64,000 nucleotides of DNA from DSNY01 sp040752195 (GTDB lineage: Bacteria; Pseudomonadota; Gammaproteobacteria; Burkholderiales; Burkholderiaceae_F). The stretch covers positions 62,001-126,000 of the forward strand of contig JBFMFC010000004.1 of assembly GCA_040752195.1 (NCBI GenBank), written 5' to 3'. Under the pieces are notes generated by a model. The model saw nothing but the letters and a program-made list of their open reading frames with translations, was not told where the DNA came from and did no database searches. The translations under genes were made by a program, and so were the position numbers. Of the stretch, positions 44,842 through 53,156 are shown piece after piece (positions within the stretch are counted from its first letter, which is position 1; each line of letters opens with the position of its first letter).

Positions 44842-45087
44842 CCCGGATATCTCACGAGGTCGCCCCCGTATGCGCCCGTTGCCGAGCTTCGACGAAGGCC
44901 TGCAGCACGCTGGCCGGAATCCACTTTGGATGGCCGGGGCTACGCGGGCTTGCGCGGCGCCGGGCCGGCCATCTTGCGCTCAAGTGCTCGCGAATGCCTC
45001 CGGGCATTCGACTGCGCCCCTCTCGCGCAACCTGGCTCGCCCCGGCATCCGCGCAACTCCCGCGTCCCCCGTGAAATATCCGGGCTA
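44839..45087. mobile_element. MITE-like element with 18-bp terminal inverted repeats
   Basis: The left end TAGCCCGGATATCTCACG and the right end, read in reverse complement, TAGCCCGGATATTTCACG differ at one base of 18. The 249 bp between hold no convincing gene. They contain inner inverted repeats, such as CGAATGCC-tccg-GGCATTCG at 44991-45010 and TGGCCGG (44931) with CCGGCCA (44965). No transposase is encoded, so it would be a non-autonomous element. The left end supplies the bamC stop codon, and the right end is 9 bp from the next gene. Confidence 0.65.
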
Positions 45088-45096
45088 GCGCGGCCG

Positions 45097-45873
45097 ATGC
45101 TGCGCTTCTGCTGCCTCGGCTCCGGCAGCGAAGGCAATGCGCTCGTCGTCGAGTCGCGTGACGGCCTGTTCGCCACGCGCGTGCTCGTCGACAACGGCTT
45201 CAAGCCGAAGCAGCTCGCGGCGCGGCTCGCGCGCGCGGGGCTCGCGCTCGACGACCTCGACGCGGTTTTCGTCACGCACGAGCATTCCGATCACGCCGAC
45301 GGCGTGGCGGCGCTGCTCGAACGTCGCAGCATCCCGCTGTTCGCCACGCGAGGCACCGCCATCGCGGCGCGGCTCGACAGCGCCGGCGCGGATCTGCGCC
45401 TGCTTCGCGCCGGTGTCGCGGTCGAGCTCGGTGCCTTGCGCATCGAGCCGTTCGCCGTGCCGCACGATGCGGGCGAGCCGGTGCAGTTCGTCTTCGACGA
45501 CGGCGCGCGCAGGTTCGGTCTGCTTACCGACATCGGCACGCCGACCGCGGCGGTCGAGCGCGCGCTCGACCGCCTCGACGCGCTGATGCTCGAATGCAAT
45601 CACGATGCCGGGATGCTGCGGGCGGGCGACTATCCGCCGTTTCTCAAGGCGCGCATCGGCGGCGATCGCGGCCATCTGTCCAACGCGCAGGCAGCGGCGC
45701 TGCTGGGTCGCATCGACCGCAGTCGCCTGCGGTGCGTCGTCGCTGCGCATCTGAGCCGCAAGAACAATGCGCCCGCGCTGGCGCAGGCGGCGCTCGCGGC
45801 GGTCCTGAACTGCGCGCCGACCGAGGTGCGCGTCGCGCGGCAGGTCGACGGGCTCGACTGGGTGACGGTCTAG
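45097..45873 (+). CDS. MBL-fold metallohydrolase, YycJ/WalJ-like
   Basis: 258-residue metallo-beta-lactamase-fold protein. Metal motif FVTHEHSDHADG (HxHxDH, about residues 66-77) follows the N-terminus LRFCCLGSGSEGNALVVES, which is characteristic of YycJ-like proteins, often 5'-3' DNA exonucleases or relatives. The later ligands are in AVPHDAGEP, LLTDIGTP and LECNHDAGML. The substrate is not shown by sequence. The inverted-repeat element ends 9 bp upstream, so its expression may depend on that element. Confidence 0.9.
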   Translation: MLRFCCLGSGSEGNALVVESRDGLFATRVLVDNGFKPKQLAARLARAGLALDDLDAVFVTHEHSDHADGVAALLERRSIPLFATRGTAIAARLDSAGADLRLLRAGVAVELGALRIEPFAVPHDAGEPVQFVFDDGARRFGLLTDIGTPTAAVERALDRLDALMLECNHDAGMLRAGDYPPFLKARIGGDRGHLSNAQAAALLGRIDRSRLRCVVAAHLSRKNNAPALAQAALAAVLNCAPTEVRVARQVDGLDWVTV

Positions 45874-45916
45874 ACCGCGCGGTGCTCGGAAGTCGACGGC
45901 ACCGCGGAACCCGGAT

Positions 45917-45951
45917 GCAAAAAGGGCCGGCATCGCGCCGGCCCTTTTTGC
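45917..45951. terminator. Bidirectional rho-independent terminator
   Basis: GCAAAAAGGGCCGGC-atcgc-GCCGGCCCTTTTTGC, a perfect 15-bp stem with A-run and T-run on both sides. It serves the MBL gene on the plus strand and the converging lipoprotein gene on the minus strand. Confidence 0.95.
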
Positions 45952-45970
45952 GGTGGCAGAAGCAAGCGGA

Positions 45971-46198
45971 TTACTTCTTGGCTTCCTCTTTCTTGGCCTC
46001 GGCAGGCGCCGGAGCGGCGGCCGGAGCCGGTGCTTCGCTGGGTTTGGCCGCATCCGTCGGCGCGGGCGCCGGGGCGGGTGCCGGTGCGGGCGCCGGGGCG
46101 GGCGCCGGAGCAGGCGCGGGCGCCGGAGCGGGCGCTTGTTTGCCGCAAGCGGTGAGCGCGGCGACGACCATGGAAGCAAGCAGCAGCGATTTCTTCAT
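45971..46198 (-). CDS. Small Ala-Pro-repeat lipoprotein
   Basis: 75-residue lipoprotein: signal MKKSLLLASMVVAALTAC with lipobox LTAC, then GKQ, a run of about 15 Ala-Pro dipeptides, and an acidic/lysine tail (AEAKKEEAKK). The MKK start at 46198 is preferred over MTM at 46204 since AGAAGGGA lies 7 nt before it. The Ala-Pro run would form an extended rod that could span the periplasm. The DNA (46056-46137) is a G+C-rich tandem repeat and may vary in length. Function is unknown. Confidence 0.75.
   Translation of the reverse strand: MKKSLLLASMVVAALTACGKQAPAPAPAPAPAPAPAPAPAPAPAPAPTDAAKPSEAPAPAAAPAPAEAKKEEAKK
46056..46137. repeat. Tandem repeat GGCGCCGGNGCG encoding the Ala-Pro rod
   Basis: Imperfect 6/12-bp tandem repeat (units such as GCGGGCGCCGGG, GCGGGTGCCGGT) inside the lipoprotein gene. 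The unit length is a multiple of 6, so slippage would change rod length without a frameshift. Confidence 0.8.
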
Positions 46199-46297
46199 TG
46201 TCATTTCCCTTCTAGGCAGCAAGAGGACCAGTTCACAGTGATCGACGCGCCGCACCGCTCGTACTGCGCAGCAGCGCGGCAATCGCAATCGGCGCGA

Positions 46298-46303
46298 ATT
46301 ATA
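46298..46303 (-). promoter_or_regulatory. -10-like TATAAT for the Ala-Pro lipoprotein gene
   Basis: Perfect TATAAT on the minus strand (GGCTATAATTCGCGCC), about 100 nt before the lipoprotein ATG. This gives a long 5' leader and an independent promoter within the 156-bp gap after the upstream gene. No -35 consensus is seen. Confidence 0.5.
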
Positions 46304-46354
46304 GCCACTGCGTTGCAGCAAGCGACGTGGTCGGAGCGGCGTCGAACGTGGAGC

Positions 46355-46867
46355 TCAGAGTCCGAGCGGTGCGACCGGCAGGTTGTGCGCAGCCGCTTCC
46401 CAGCGGCGGTCGAACGACGCCGCCCATGTCTGCGCGCGCGGCTCGTGATTGAGCCACAGATCGCCGATCCCGTGCGCGGTCGGCGTGAGCAGCAACGCGT
46501 GCCGCGCATCGGCGAGCAGGCAGGCATCGTCGCCGACCGGGTCGTCTTCCGCCGCGATGCGCATCTGGATCGCGTGCGGGAAAAAGCACTGAAGCCGGCG
46601 CAGGCGGGCGGCGCCTGCCTCGAGCCATGCGATGTCGTCGACCAGCAGTTGCACGCGCGCGCCGCGATCCGCGAGCACGAACCGCTCGATCTGCGCGGTC
46701 GCGCGCAGCGTCGACAGCTCGAACGGCGCGAGGTCGCGGTGCATGGCGCGCACGATGCGCTGCGCGCCGCCAAGCACGAGCGCGACTGCGCGTGGCACGT
46801 CGCGACGCGACGCGACCCAGGCACGCTGCGGGCGCGGATCGTCGATCCTCAGTTCGTCGATCGTCAT
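46355..46867 (-). CDS. Conserved hypothetical protein coupled to the ribosomal oxygenase gene
   Basis: 170-residue protein without recognised motifs. It has a regular alpha/beta pattern with VQLLVDDIAWLEAG, DPVGDDACLLADARHALLL and LWLNHEPRAQTWAASFDRRW. The last parts recall the half-domains that sit beside GNAT proteins in some Burkholderiales, but I cannot confirm that. Its ATG overlaps the stop of the cupin gene by 4 nt (ATGA), so it is translationally coupled. No signal peptide. Confidence 0.7.
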   Translation of the reverse strand: MTIDELRIDDPRPQRAWVASRRDVPRAVALVLGGAQRIVRAMHRDLAPFELSTLRATAQIERFVLADRGARVQLLVDDIAWLEAGAARLRRLQCFFPHAIQMRIAAEDDPVGDDACLLADARHALLLTPTAHGIGDLWLNHEPRAQTWAASFDRRWEAAAHNLPVAPLGL

Positions 46868-48024
46868 GGTCGCGACTCTGAACGGCGACGCAGATGCAAC
46901 CAGCCGGCAACATACCACTCGTGCAGCAGCCGCTGCAGCTTCGAATCGGACTCGCGCAGCGAGGCGCCTGCCAGCGCGCGCCGGTCGGCGAGGCTGCGCA
47001 GCGCGGCCGCCATGCGGCGATCGGCGAGCGCGAAGAGCTCGCCGTTGATCGCCGCGTCGGCGCCGTCGTACAGCAGCCGCGTGCGTGGATCGAGCCGCAC
47101 GCCGCGCGCGCGCGCGGCGGCGGCGAAGCGCGTCATGCCGAGCGGCCGCGTCGGGCGATCGAACACGACGTGCGGCTTCGGCTCCGATAGGTGTGTCAGC
47201 AGCGCACGCGCCGCGTCGCGCCCGGTCGGCCGGATGCGGCAAAGCGCGTGCAGGGCGGCGGCGCGCAGCGCCGGCGGCAGGCGGCCCGGCCGGCGAGTCG
47301 GCCGCTGCTGCGGATCGCGATAGCGGCCGCCGACGTGGGCGCGCTCGGCAAGCGCGCCGAACCAGGGTTCGACGAGTTCCTGCCACGCGGGCGCGCGAAA
47401 GCCGATCGAGCACGTGATGCACTCGCCGAGCGCCACGCCTTCGTGCGCCACACCGGGCGGCAGGTACAGCACATCGCCCGGCTCGAGTACCCATTCGCGC
47501 GTCGGGCGAAAGTCGGCGAGGATCTTCAGCGGCAATCCCGGCACGAGGCGCAAGTCGCGCTGCCCGCTGATGCGCCAACGCCGTCGGCCGTGCGCCTGCA
47601 CGAGGAACACGTCGTACGAGTCGACGTGCGGGCCGACGCCGCCGCCGTCGGTTGCGTAGCTCGCCATCAGATCGTCGAGCCGCGCGTCGGGCAGGAAGCG
47701 GAAGCGCGCGAGCAGCGCGTCGGCCGCCTCGTCGTGCAGATTGACGCCCTGCACGAGCAGGGTCCACGCGCGCCGGCGCGGCGACGGCAGGCCGCGTGCA
47801 GCGAACGGCCCGTGCTCGAGCCGCCAGCGCCCGCCGAACGCGGTGACCAGCCGGGACTCCACATCGTCGCGCGCGGCGAGCTCGAAGAGGCGCTCGCGCG
47901 CCACCGGCGAGCGCAACGCGGGAAGCGCCTGCCGCACCAGCAGCGGCCGCTTCTGCCAGTAGCGCCGCATGAATTCCTCGACCGGCAGTTCGCCCAGCGC
48001 GCGCAGTGGTCGAGGTGCGGACAT
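46864..48024 (-). CDS. roxA: JmjC/cupin ribosomal oxygenase (RoxA/YcfD-like)
   Basis: Fe(II)/2-oxoglutarate oxygenase that in E. coli hydroxylates an arginine of ribosomal protein L16. It is 386 residues. The iron triad is visible as HVD in GPHVDSYDVFLVQ (about residues 125-137) and the distal His in PPGVAHEGVAL. WQKRPLLVRQALP near the N-terminus is the family's leading motif. The C-terminal part is a winged-helix dimer region. The -10-like TATAAT ends 7 nt before the ATG. Confidence 0.93.
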   Translation of the reverse strand: MSAPRPLRALGELPVEEFMRRYWQKRPLLVRQALPALRSPVARERLFELAARDDVESRLVTAFGGRWRLEHGPFAARGLPSPRRRAWTLLVQGVNLHDEAADALLARFRFLPDARLDDLMASYATDGGGVGPHVDSYDVFLVQAHGRRRWRISGQRDLRLVPGLPLKILADFRPTREWVLEPGDVLYLPPGVAHEGVALGECITCSIGFRAPAWQELVEPWFGALAERAHVGGRYRDPQQRPTRRPGRLPPALRAAALHALCRIRPTGRDAARALLTHLSEPKPHVVFDRPTRPLGMTRFAAAARARGVRLDPRTRLLYDGADAAINGELFALADRRMAAALRSLADRRALAGASLRESDSKLQRLLHEWYVAGWLHLRRRSESRP

Positions 48025-48031
48025 GCGGCCG

Positions 48032-48037
48032 ATTATA
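48032..48037 (-). promoter_or_regulatory. -10-like TATAAT 7 nt before the roxA ATG
   Basis: On the minus strand CCTATAATCGGCCGC runs straight into ATG 48024. The perfect hexamer and 7-nt spacing would place the first transcribed base at the start codon. Confidence 0.45.
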
Positions 48038-48083
48038 GGAAGCCGCCTGCGCGGATAATGCGGTGCTCACGCTGGAGATCACG

Positions 48084-48605
48084 ATGCACATCGCGCGCGG
48101 CACGCTGGTGTCGCTGCAGGTGAAGATGTTCGACGCGCAGGGCAACCTGCTCGAAGCGAGCGAAGCGCCGCTCGTCTACCTGCACGGCGCCAACGACATC
48201 TTTCCCGCCGTCGAGCAGGCGCTCGAAGGCAAAGCCGCCGGCGACGAGGTGTCGCTGCGGCTCGAACCGGAACAGGCCTTCGGCGCTTTCGACGCGCAGC
48301 TCGTGCACGTGGTCGAGCGCGCGCGCATCGGCCGCGACGTGACGGCGGGAATGCAGGTCGAAGGGCTGCCCGGTGTCGCGGGCGACACGCGGATCTACCG
48401 CGTGACCGACGTCGCCGAGAACGTCGCCGTGCTCGACGGCAACCATCCGCTGGCCGGCATGGCGCTGCGCTTCGACATCAAGGTGCTCGGCGTCGAGGCC
48501 GCGAGCGCGCAAGAGCTCGCGCAGGCCGAAGCGCCGCAGGTGCCCGACTTCCTGCGCCCGCTGGCGCCGCACGACCTGCACGGCGGCGGCGGCGCGAAGC
48601 AGTGA
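48084..48605 (+). CDS. fkpB: FKBP-type peptidyl-prolyl isomerase, SlpA type
   Basis: 173-residue SlyD/SlpA-like prolyl isomerase and chaperone. The FKBP core is split by an insert-in-flap domain (EPEQAFGAFDAQLVHVVERA, then VLDGNHPLAGMALRFDIKVL). PLVYLHGANDIFPAVEQALEGK is the typical active-site strand. The ATG at 48084 has GGAG 6 nt upstream and is preferred over GTG 48063. It lacks the long His-rich tail of SlyD. It is divergent from roxA. Confidence 0.9.
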   Translation: MHIARGTLVSLQVKMFDAQGNLLEASEAPLVYLHGANDIFPAVEQALEGKAAGDEVSLRLEPEQAFGAFDAQLVHVVERARIGRDVTAGMQVEGLPGVAGDTRIYRVTDVAENVAVLDGNHPLAGMALRFDIKVLGVEAASAQELAQAEAPQVPDFLRPLAPHDLHGGGGAKQ

Positions 48606-48612
48606 GGCGCGA

Positions 48613-51204
48613 TCACTCGCGCGCGAGATCCTTCAGCTCGTACAACAGCGCGAGCGCGTCGCGCGGCGCGAGCGCGTCGAGGTCGATCGCGGCGAGCCGC
48701 GCGCGCAGCGGATCGTGTGCAGGATCGGCGACCGCGGCGGGATTCGCTGCCGTCGACTTGAACAAGTCGAGCTGCGGCCGCGCGAGCGCGGCGCGTTCCT
48801 CGAGCTGCACGAGCAGGCCGCGCGCGCGCCGCACCACCGCCGGGGCCACGCCCGCGAGCTGCGCGACCGCGAGCCCGTAGCTCTGGCTTGCCGGGCCGTC
48901 TCGCACTTCGTGCAGGAACACGACCTTGCCGCGCGACTCGGCCGCGGCGACGTGCACGTTGGCGACTTCGGGCAGCGCCTCGGCGAGCTGCGTCAGCTCG
49001 AAGTAGTGGGTCGCGAACAGCGTGTAGCAGCGATTGCGCTCGACCAGTTCCTGCGCGATCGCCGCCGCGAGCGCCATGCCGTCGAAGGTCGACGTGCCGC
49101 GGCCGATCTCGTCCATCAGAACGAGGCTGCGTTCGGTCGCGGCGTTGAGGATCGCCGCCGCCTCGGTCATTTCGACCATGAAGGTCGACGCACCCCGCGC
49201 CAGATCGTCGGCCGCGCCGATGCGCGTGAGGATGCGGTCGATCGGTCCGAGCCGCGCGTTCGCCGCCGGCACGAAGCTGCCGCAGTAGGCCAGCAGCGCA
49301 ATCAGCGCGATCGAGCGCATGTACGTCGATTTGCCACCCATGTTCGGCCCGGTGATCACGAGCAGACGCCGTGCCGGCGCGAGCCGGCAGTCGTTCGGCA
49401 CGTACGCTTCGATCTCGCGTTCGACCACCGGATGGCGCGCGCCGGCGATCTCGATGCCCGGCTCGGCCGTCAGCTCGGGCCGCACCCAGCGCGCCGCCGC
49501 AGCGTGCGCGGCGAGCGCGGTGAGCGCGTCGAGGCTGGCGACCGCGTCTGCCGCGCTCAGCAGGTCGGGCACGTGAACACCGAGCCGGGCCAGAAGCGCG
49601 TCGAACAGCTCTTTCTCACGCGCACGTGCGCGCTCCTGCGCCGACAGCGCCTTGTCCTCGAAGGCCTTGAGCTCCGGCGTGATGTAACGCTCGGCGTTCT
49701 TCAGCGTCTGCCGGCGGCGGTAGTCGGCGGGCACCTTGTCGACCTGACCGTGCGTGACCTCGATGTAGAAGCCGTGCACGCGGTTGTACTCGACGCGCAG
49801 GTTGGCGATTCCCGTGCGTTCGCGTTCGCGCGCCTCGAGGTCGACGAGGAACTGCCCGGCGTTGTCGCGCAGCGCGCGCAGCTCGTCCAGCGCCGGGTCG
49901 AATCCGGCCGCGATCACGTCGCCGTCGCGCGGCGAGTGCGCGGGCTCCGCGAGCAGCGTTCGCGCCAGCGTTTCGTGCAGGTCCGTCGGCAGCGCCATCG
50001 CGTCGAGCAGCGTGCGCGCCAGCGGGGCGTCGATCGCTGCGAGCGCGCCGCGCAGCGCTTCGAGTCGCGGCAGCGCGTCTCTGAGCGCGGCGAGTTCGCG
50101 CGGGCGCGCGCTTTTCAACGCCACGCGCGCGGCGATGCGGTCCAGATCCGGAACGTGCCGCAAGCCGTCGGCGATGCGCGGCGCGAGCCCGGCGTCGAGC
50201 AGCGACTCGATGAGCGCGTGTCGTGCGCAGGCCGCCGCGGCGTCGCGCAGCGGGTGATGCAGCCAGTGGCGCAGCCGGCGGCTTCCCATTCCGGTCGTGC
50301 ACCGGTCGAGCACCTTGAACAGCGTCGGACCGTCATCGCCGCGCAGCGGCTCGGTCAGCTCGAGATTGCGGCGGGTTACCGCGTCGAGCGCGACGAAGTC
50401 CGATTCGGATTCGACGCGCAGTGTCGTCACGTGCGCAAGCCGTTCGCTCTGCGTCTGCTGCGCGTAGGCCAGCAGCGCGCCGCACGCTGCGAGCACGGCA
50501 GGCCGGTCCTCGACGGCGAACGCCTGCAACGTCGTCACGCCGAGCTGCTCGCGCAGGAGCTGCGCGCCGCGCTGCGCGTCGAAGTGCCAGTCCGGGACGG
50601 TCTGCACCGCTGCGGCGGCGGCAAGGCGCTCGCGCGCGCCTTCGGCGACCAGGATCTCCGACGGTGCGATCCGCGCCAGTTCCGAAGGCAGCCGATCGGT
50701 CGTCGTTTCGGTCGCGCGCAGGTCCCCGCTGGCGAGCACGAGCCAGGCGATGCCGACGGCGTCGCGGCGGTCGCGTCGCGTTTCGTGCGCAGAGCCGTCG
50801 AAAGCGATCGCGGCGAGCGCGGCGTCGGCCTTGTCGGCGAGCAGCCCGCTGTCCGTGAGTGTGCCGGGCGTGACCACCCGCACGACCTTGCGCTCGACCG
50901 GACCCTTCGACGTAGCCGGGTCGCCGATCTGCTCGCAGATCGCGACCGACTCGCCGAGCTTGACGAGCCGTGCCAGATACTGCTCGACCGAGACGACCGG
51001 CACGCCCGCCATCGCGACGCGCGCGCCGCCCGACGAGCCGCGCGAGGTCAGCGTGATGTTGAGCAGCTTCGCCGCTTTCTCGGCGTCCTCGTAGAACAGC
51101 TCGTAGAAGTCGCCCATCCGGTAAAACAGCAGCACGTTCGGGTACTGCGCCTTGATGCGCAGGTACTGCTGCATCACGGGCGTGTGTTCGACCGGCGTCG
51201 TCAT
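48613..51204 (-). CDS. mutS: DNA mismatch repair protein MutS
   Basis: Mismatch-recognition ATPase, 863 residues. The N-terminal mismatch reader is FYRMGDFYELFYEDA (Phe-x-Glu). The ATPase domain has Walker A ITGPNMGGKSTYMRSI, Walker B LVLMDEIGRGTSTFDG and the signature ARGASTFMVEM. All five domains appear present and the length is normal. It converges with fkpB, with 7 bp between the two stops. Confidence 0.98.
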   Translation of the reverse strand: MTTPVEHTPVMQQYLRIKAQYPNVLLFYRMGDFYELFYEDAEKAAKLLNITLTSRGSSGGARVAMAGVPVVSVEQYLARLVKLGESVAICEQIGDPATSKGPVERKVVRVVTPGTLTDSGLLADKADAALAAIAFDGSAHETRRDRRDAVGIAWLVLASGDLRATETTTDRLPSELARIAPSEILVAEGARERLAAAAAVQTVPDWHFDAQRGAQLLREQLGVTTLQAFAVEDRPAVLAACGALLAYAQQTQSERLAHVTTLRVESESDFVALDAVTRRNLELTEPLRGDDGPTLFKVLDRCTTGMGSRRLRHWLHHPLRDAAAACARHALIESLLDAGLAPRIADGLRHVPDLDRIAARVALKSARPRELAALRDALPRLEALRGALAAIDAPLARTLLDAMALPTDLHETLARTLLAEPAHSPRDGDVIAAGFDPALDELRALRDNAGQFLVDLEARERERTGIANLRVEYNRVHGFYIEVTHGQVDKVPADYRRRQTLKNAERYITPELKAFEDKALSAQERARAREKELFDALLARLGVHVPDLLSAADAVASLDALTALAAHAAAARWVRPELTAEPGIEIAGARHPVVEREIEAYVPNDCRLAPARRLLVITGPNMGGKSTYMRSIALIALLAYCGSFVPAANARLGPIDRILTRIGAADDLARGASTFMVEMTEAAAILNAATERSLVLMDEIGRGTSTFDGMALAAAIAQELVERNRCYTLFATHYFELTQLAEALPEVANVHVAAAESRGKVVFLHEVRDGPASQSYGLAVAQLAGVAPAVVRRARGLLVQLEERAALARPQLDLFKSTAANPAAVADPAHDPLRARLAAIDLDALAPRDALALLYELKDLARE

Positions 51205-51252
51205 CGGATCGTGGGAAGACCGCGGGCGCAGCGAGTCCCGCGCTCGGAAGCG

Positions 51253-52065
51253 TCAGGCTTCGGTGCGCGCGCCCTTGGCGTGCACTTCCTGCACGAGCTT
51301 CAGCAACTGTGCAAAGACCTTGGGCGTACCGCAGACGATCTCGCCGCACTCGAGCCAGTTCTGCTCGCCGTCGAAGTCGGAAATCATGCCGCCGGCCTCG
51401 ACGATCAGCAGGCTGCCGGCGGCGACGTCCCAGGGCGACAGCCCGAACTCCCAGAAACCGTCGAACCGGCCCGCGGCGACGTACGCGAGATCGAGGGCCG
51501 CCGCTCCCGGGCGGCGGATGCCTGCGGTCTCCTCGGTGATGCGCTTGAACATCCGGACGTACTCGTCGAGATGATCGAGCTGGCGGAACGGAAAGCCGGT
51601 GCCGATCAGGCTGTCGCGCAGCTGTGTGCGGCGGCTGACGCGGATGCGCCGATCGTTCAGAAACGCGCCGCGGCCGCGCGACGCGGTGAACAGTTCGTTG
51701 CGCGTCGGGTCGTACACGACGGCCTGCGTGATGTGGCCCGCGTGCTGGAGCGCGATCGACACCGCGTACTGCGGAAAGCCGTGGATGAAATTGGTCGTGC
51801 CGTCGAGCGGATCGATGATCCACGTGTATTCGCGGCCCCCCTCGGGATTGCTGGCGCCGGACTCCTCAGCGAGCACCGCGTGGTTCGGATAGGCGGTCGT
51901 CAGTACGTCGATGATCGCTTCCTCGGCGGCGCGGTCGACCTCGGTGACGAAGTCGCTGCGCCCCTTGCTCGCCACGCGGATCAGGTCGAGGTCGAGGCTC
52001 GCACGATTGATGATCGCGCCGGCCTTGCGGGCGGCCTTGACGGCCGTGTTCAGCATCGGGTGCAT
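51253..52065 (-). CDS. suhB: Inositol monophosphatase family protein SuhB
   Basis: 270-residue Mg2+/Li+-sensitive phosphatase. Metal motifs are VTEVDRAAEEAI, LAEESGA, and WIIDPLDGTTNFIHGFP (about residues 82-98), with FWEFGLSPWDVAAG near the C-terminus. In proteobacteria SuhB also joins the rRNA antitermination complex. The ATG at 52065 (MHPMLNTAVKAARKAG) is the family's standard start. It is divergent from trmJ. Confidence 0.95.
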   Translation of the reverse strand: MHPMLNTAVKAARKAGAIINRASLDLDLIRVASKGRSDFVTEVDRAAEEAIIDVLTTAYPNHAVLAEESGASNPEGGREYTWIIDPLDGTTNFIHGFPQYAVSIALQHAGHITQAVVYDPTRNELFTASRGRGAFLNDRRIRVSRRTQLRDSLIGTGFPFRQLDHLDEYVRMFKRITEETAGIRRPGAAALDLAYVAAGRFDGFWEFGLSPWDVAAGSLLIVEAGGMISDFDGEQNWLECGEIVCGTPKVFAQLLKLVQEVHAKGARTEA

Positions 52066-52118
52066 GGGGCTTCGGCTCGGGGAAGGAGCGGGCGATACGG
52101 CGGGGGACTTCGCATCGC

Positions 52119-52124
52119 TAGACT
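52119..52124 (+). promoter_or_regulatory. -10-like TAGACT upstream of trmJ
   Basis: GCTAGACTGCGCGC lies 26 bp before the trmJ ATG in the suhB/trmJ divergent gap. No clear -35 is visible. Confidence 0.35.
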
Positions 52125-52150
52125 GCGCGCATTCTAAGGGCTTTCGTGCG

Positions 52151-52960
52151 ATGTCCCGTTCGGCGCCGGACAGCGAATTCGCGCAGCGCGCGGCGCGCGT
52201 GCGCTTCGTGCTCGTCGCGCCGAGCCATCCGGGCAACATCGGCGCAGCGGCGCGCGCGATCAAGACGATGGGGTTCGAACGGCTCGCTGTGGTCGCGCCG
52301 CGCGAGCCCGACTTCAAGTCGCACGCCGAAGCGGTCGCCTTCGCCGCCGGCGCGGGCGACGTGCTGCAGCAGGCGACCGTGCACGCGGACCTCGTCGATG
52401 CGCTGCGCGGAGTGCGGCTGGCACTGGCGATGACCGGCTACTCGCGCCAGTTCGGCCCGCGACTCGTCGATCTGCGCGACGCGGTCGCGGAGGTTCGGGC
52501 GCTGCTCGATGCCGGCGCCGTCGCCGCGACCGAAGTCGCTTTCGTGTTCGGCACCGAGCGCAGCGGATTGACGAACGAGGACGTCGAACGCTGTCACGTC
52601 TGTTGCGCGATCCCGGCCGATCCGGCGCATCCGTCGCTGAATCTCGCGCAGGCCGTGCAGGTCGCCGCGTACGAGTGCCGCCTTGCGCTGCATGCGGCGG
52701 CGGTTCCGAACGACCGATTCGCCGCCGAGCCGCCCGCGACCGTCGAGGCCACCGAAGGCATGCTCGCGCATCTTGAGCGCGCGCTGATCGCGATCGGCTA
52801 CCACGATCCCGCCGAGCCGAAACACCTGATGGCGCGGCTGCGCCGGCTGTTTGCGCGCGCGCGGCCGACGCAGAGCGAAATCGACATCCTGCGCGGCGTG
52901 TGCGCGGCGATCGAAGCGCCCAAGGACGAGCGCCGCGGGCGAAAGCGCGGCGCGCGCTGA
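52151..52960 (+). CDS. trmJ: tRNA (cytidine/uridine-2'-O-)-methyltransferase TrmJ
   Basis: SPOUT-class enzyme that methylates the ribose of tRNA nucleotide 32. It is 269 residues. The knot motifs are PSHPGNIGAAARAIKTMGF, VAFVFGTERSGLTNED and LNLAQAVQVAAYE, in the right order. The C-terminal extension (about residues 195-269, helical and Arg-rich) is the TrmJ dimer tail. The ATG at 52151 gives the usual start; upstream in-frame sequence overlaps the suhB promoter region. Confidence 0.94.
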   Translation: MSRSAPDSEFAQRAARVRFVLVAPSHPGNIGAAARAIKTMGFERLAVVAPREPDFKSHAEAVAFAAGAGDVLQQATVHADLVDALRGVRLALAMTGYSRQFGPRLVDLRDAVAEVRALLDAGAVAATEVAFVFGTERSGLTNEDVERCHVCCAIPADPAHPSLNLAQAVQVAAYECRLALHAAAVPNDRFAAEPPATVEATEGMLAHLERALIAIGYHDPAEPKHLMARLRRLFARARPTQSEIDILRGVCAAIEAPKDERRGRKRGAR

Positions 52961-52982
52961 ACGCGCGCCGCCCGCGCGCCGC

Positions 52983-53001
52983 GCGCATGCGACGCATGCG
53001 C
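52983..53001. repeat. Perfect 9-bp inverted repeat between trmJ and cysE
   Basis: GCGCATGCG-a-CGCATGCGC lies 22 bp after the trmJ stop. There is no T-run, so it is not a standard terminator. It could be a protein-binding site or a weak hairpin. Confidence 0.5.
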
Positions 53002-53122
53002 CGGCGTCGTTGGTCGAGCGCACGGCAATGCGCGACAATCGCCCCGAAACCCGCCCCGAAGCTCGCTCGCACGGAGCCCGCCCGATGACCGAACTGAGCC
53101 AAGATCCACCCGGCCGCGCCAC

Positions 53123-53128
53123 TAGAAT
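53123..53128 (+). promoter_or_regulatory. -10-like TAGAAT upstream of cysE
   Basis: CACTAGAATCGCGGC lies 28 bp before the chosen cysE ATG and inside a possible N-terminal extension. This favours the later ATG at 53157 over the one at 53085. Confidence 0.45.
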
Positions 53129-53156
53129 CGCGGCTCGACCGGAACAGGAACCCGGC

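Noticed and set aside
46056..46137. Possible CRISPR or minisatellite array
   Set aside because: The repeat is a 6/12-bp coding repeat that gives Ala-Pro dipeptides inside a lipoprotein gene, with no spacers.
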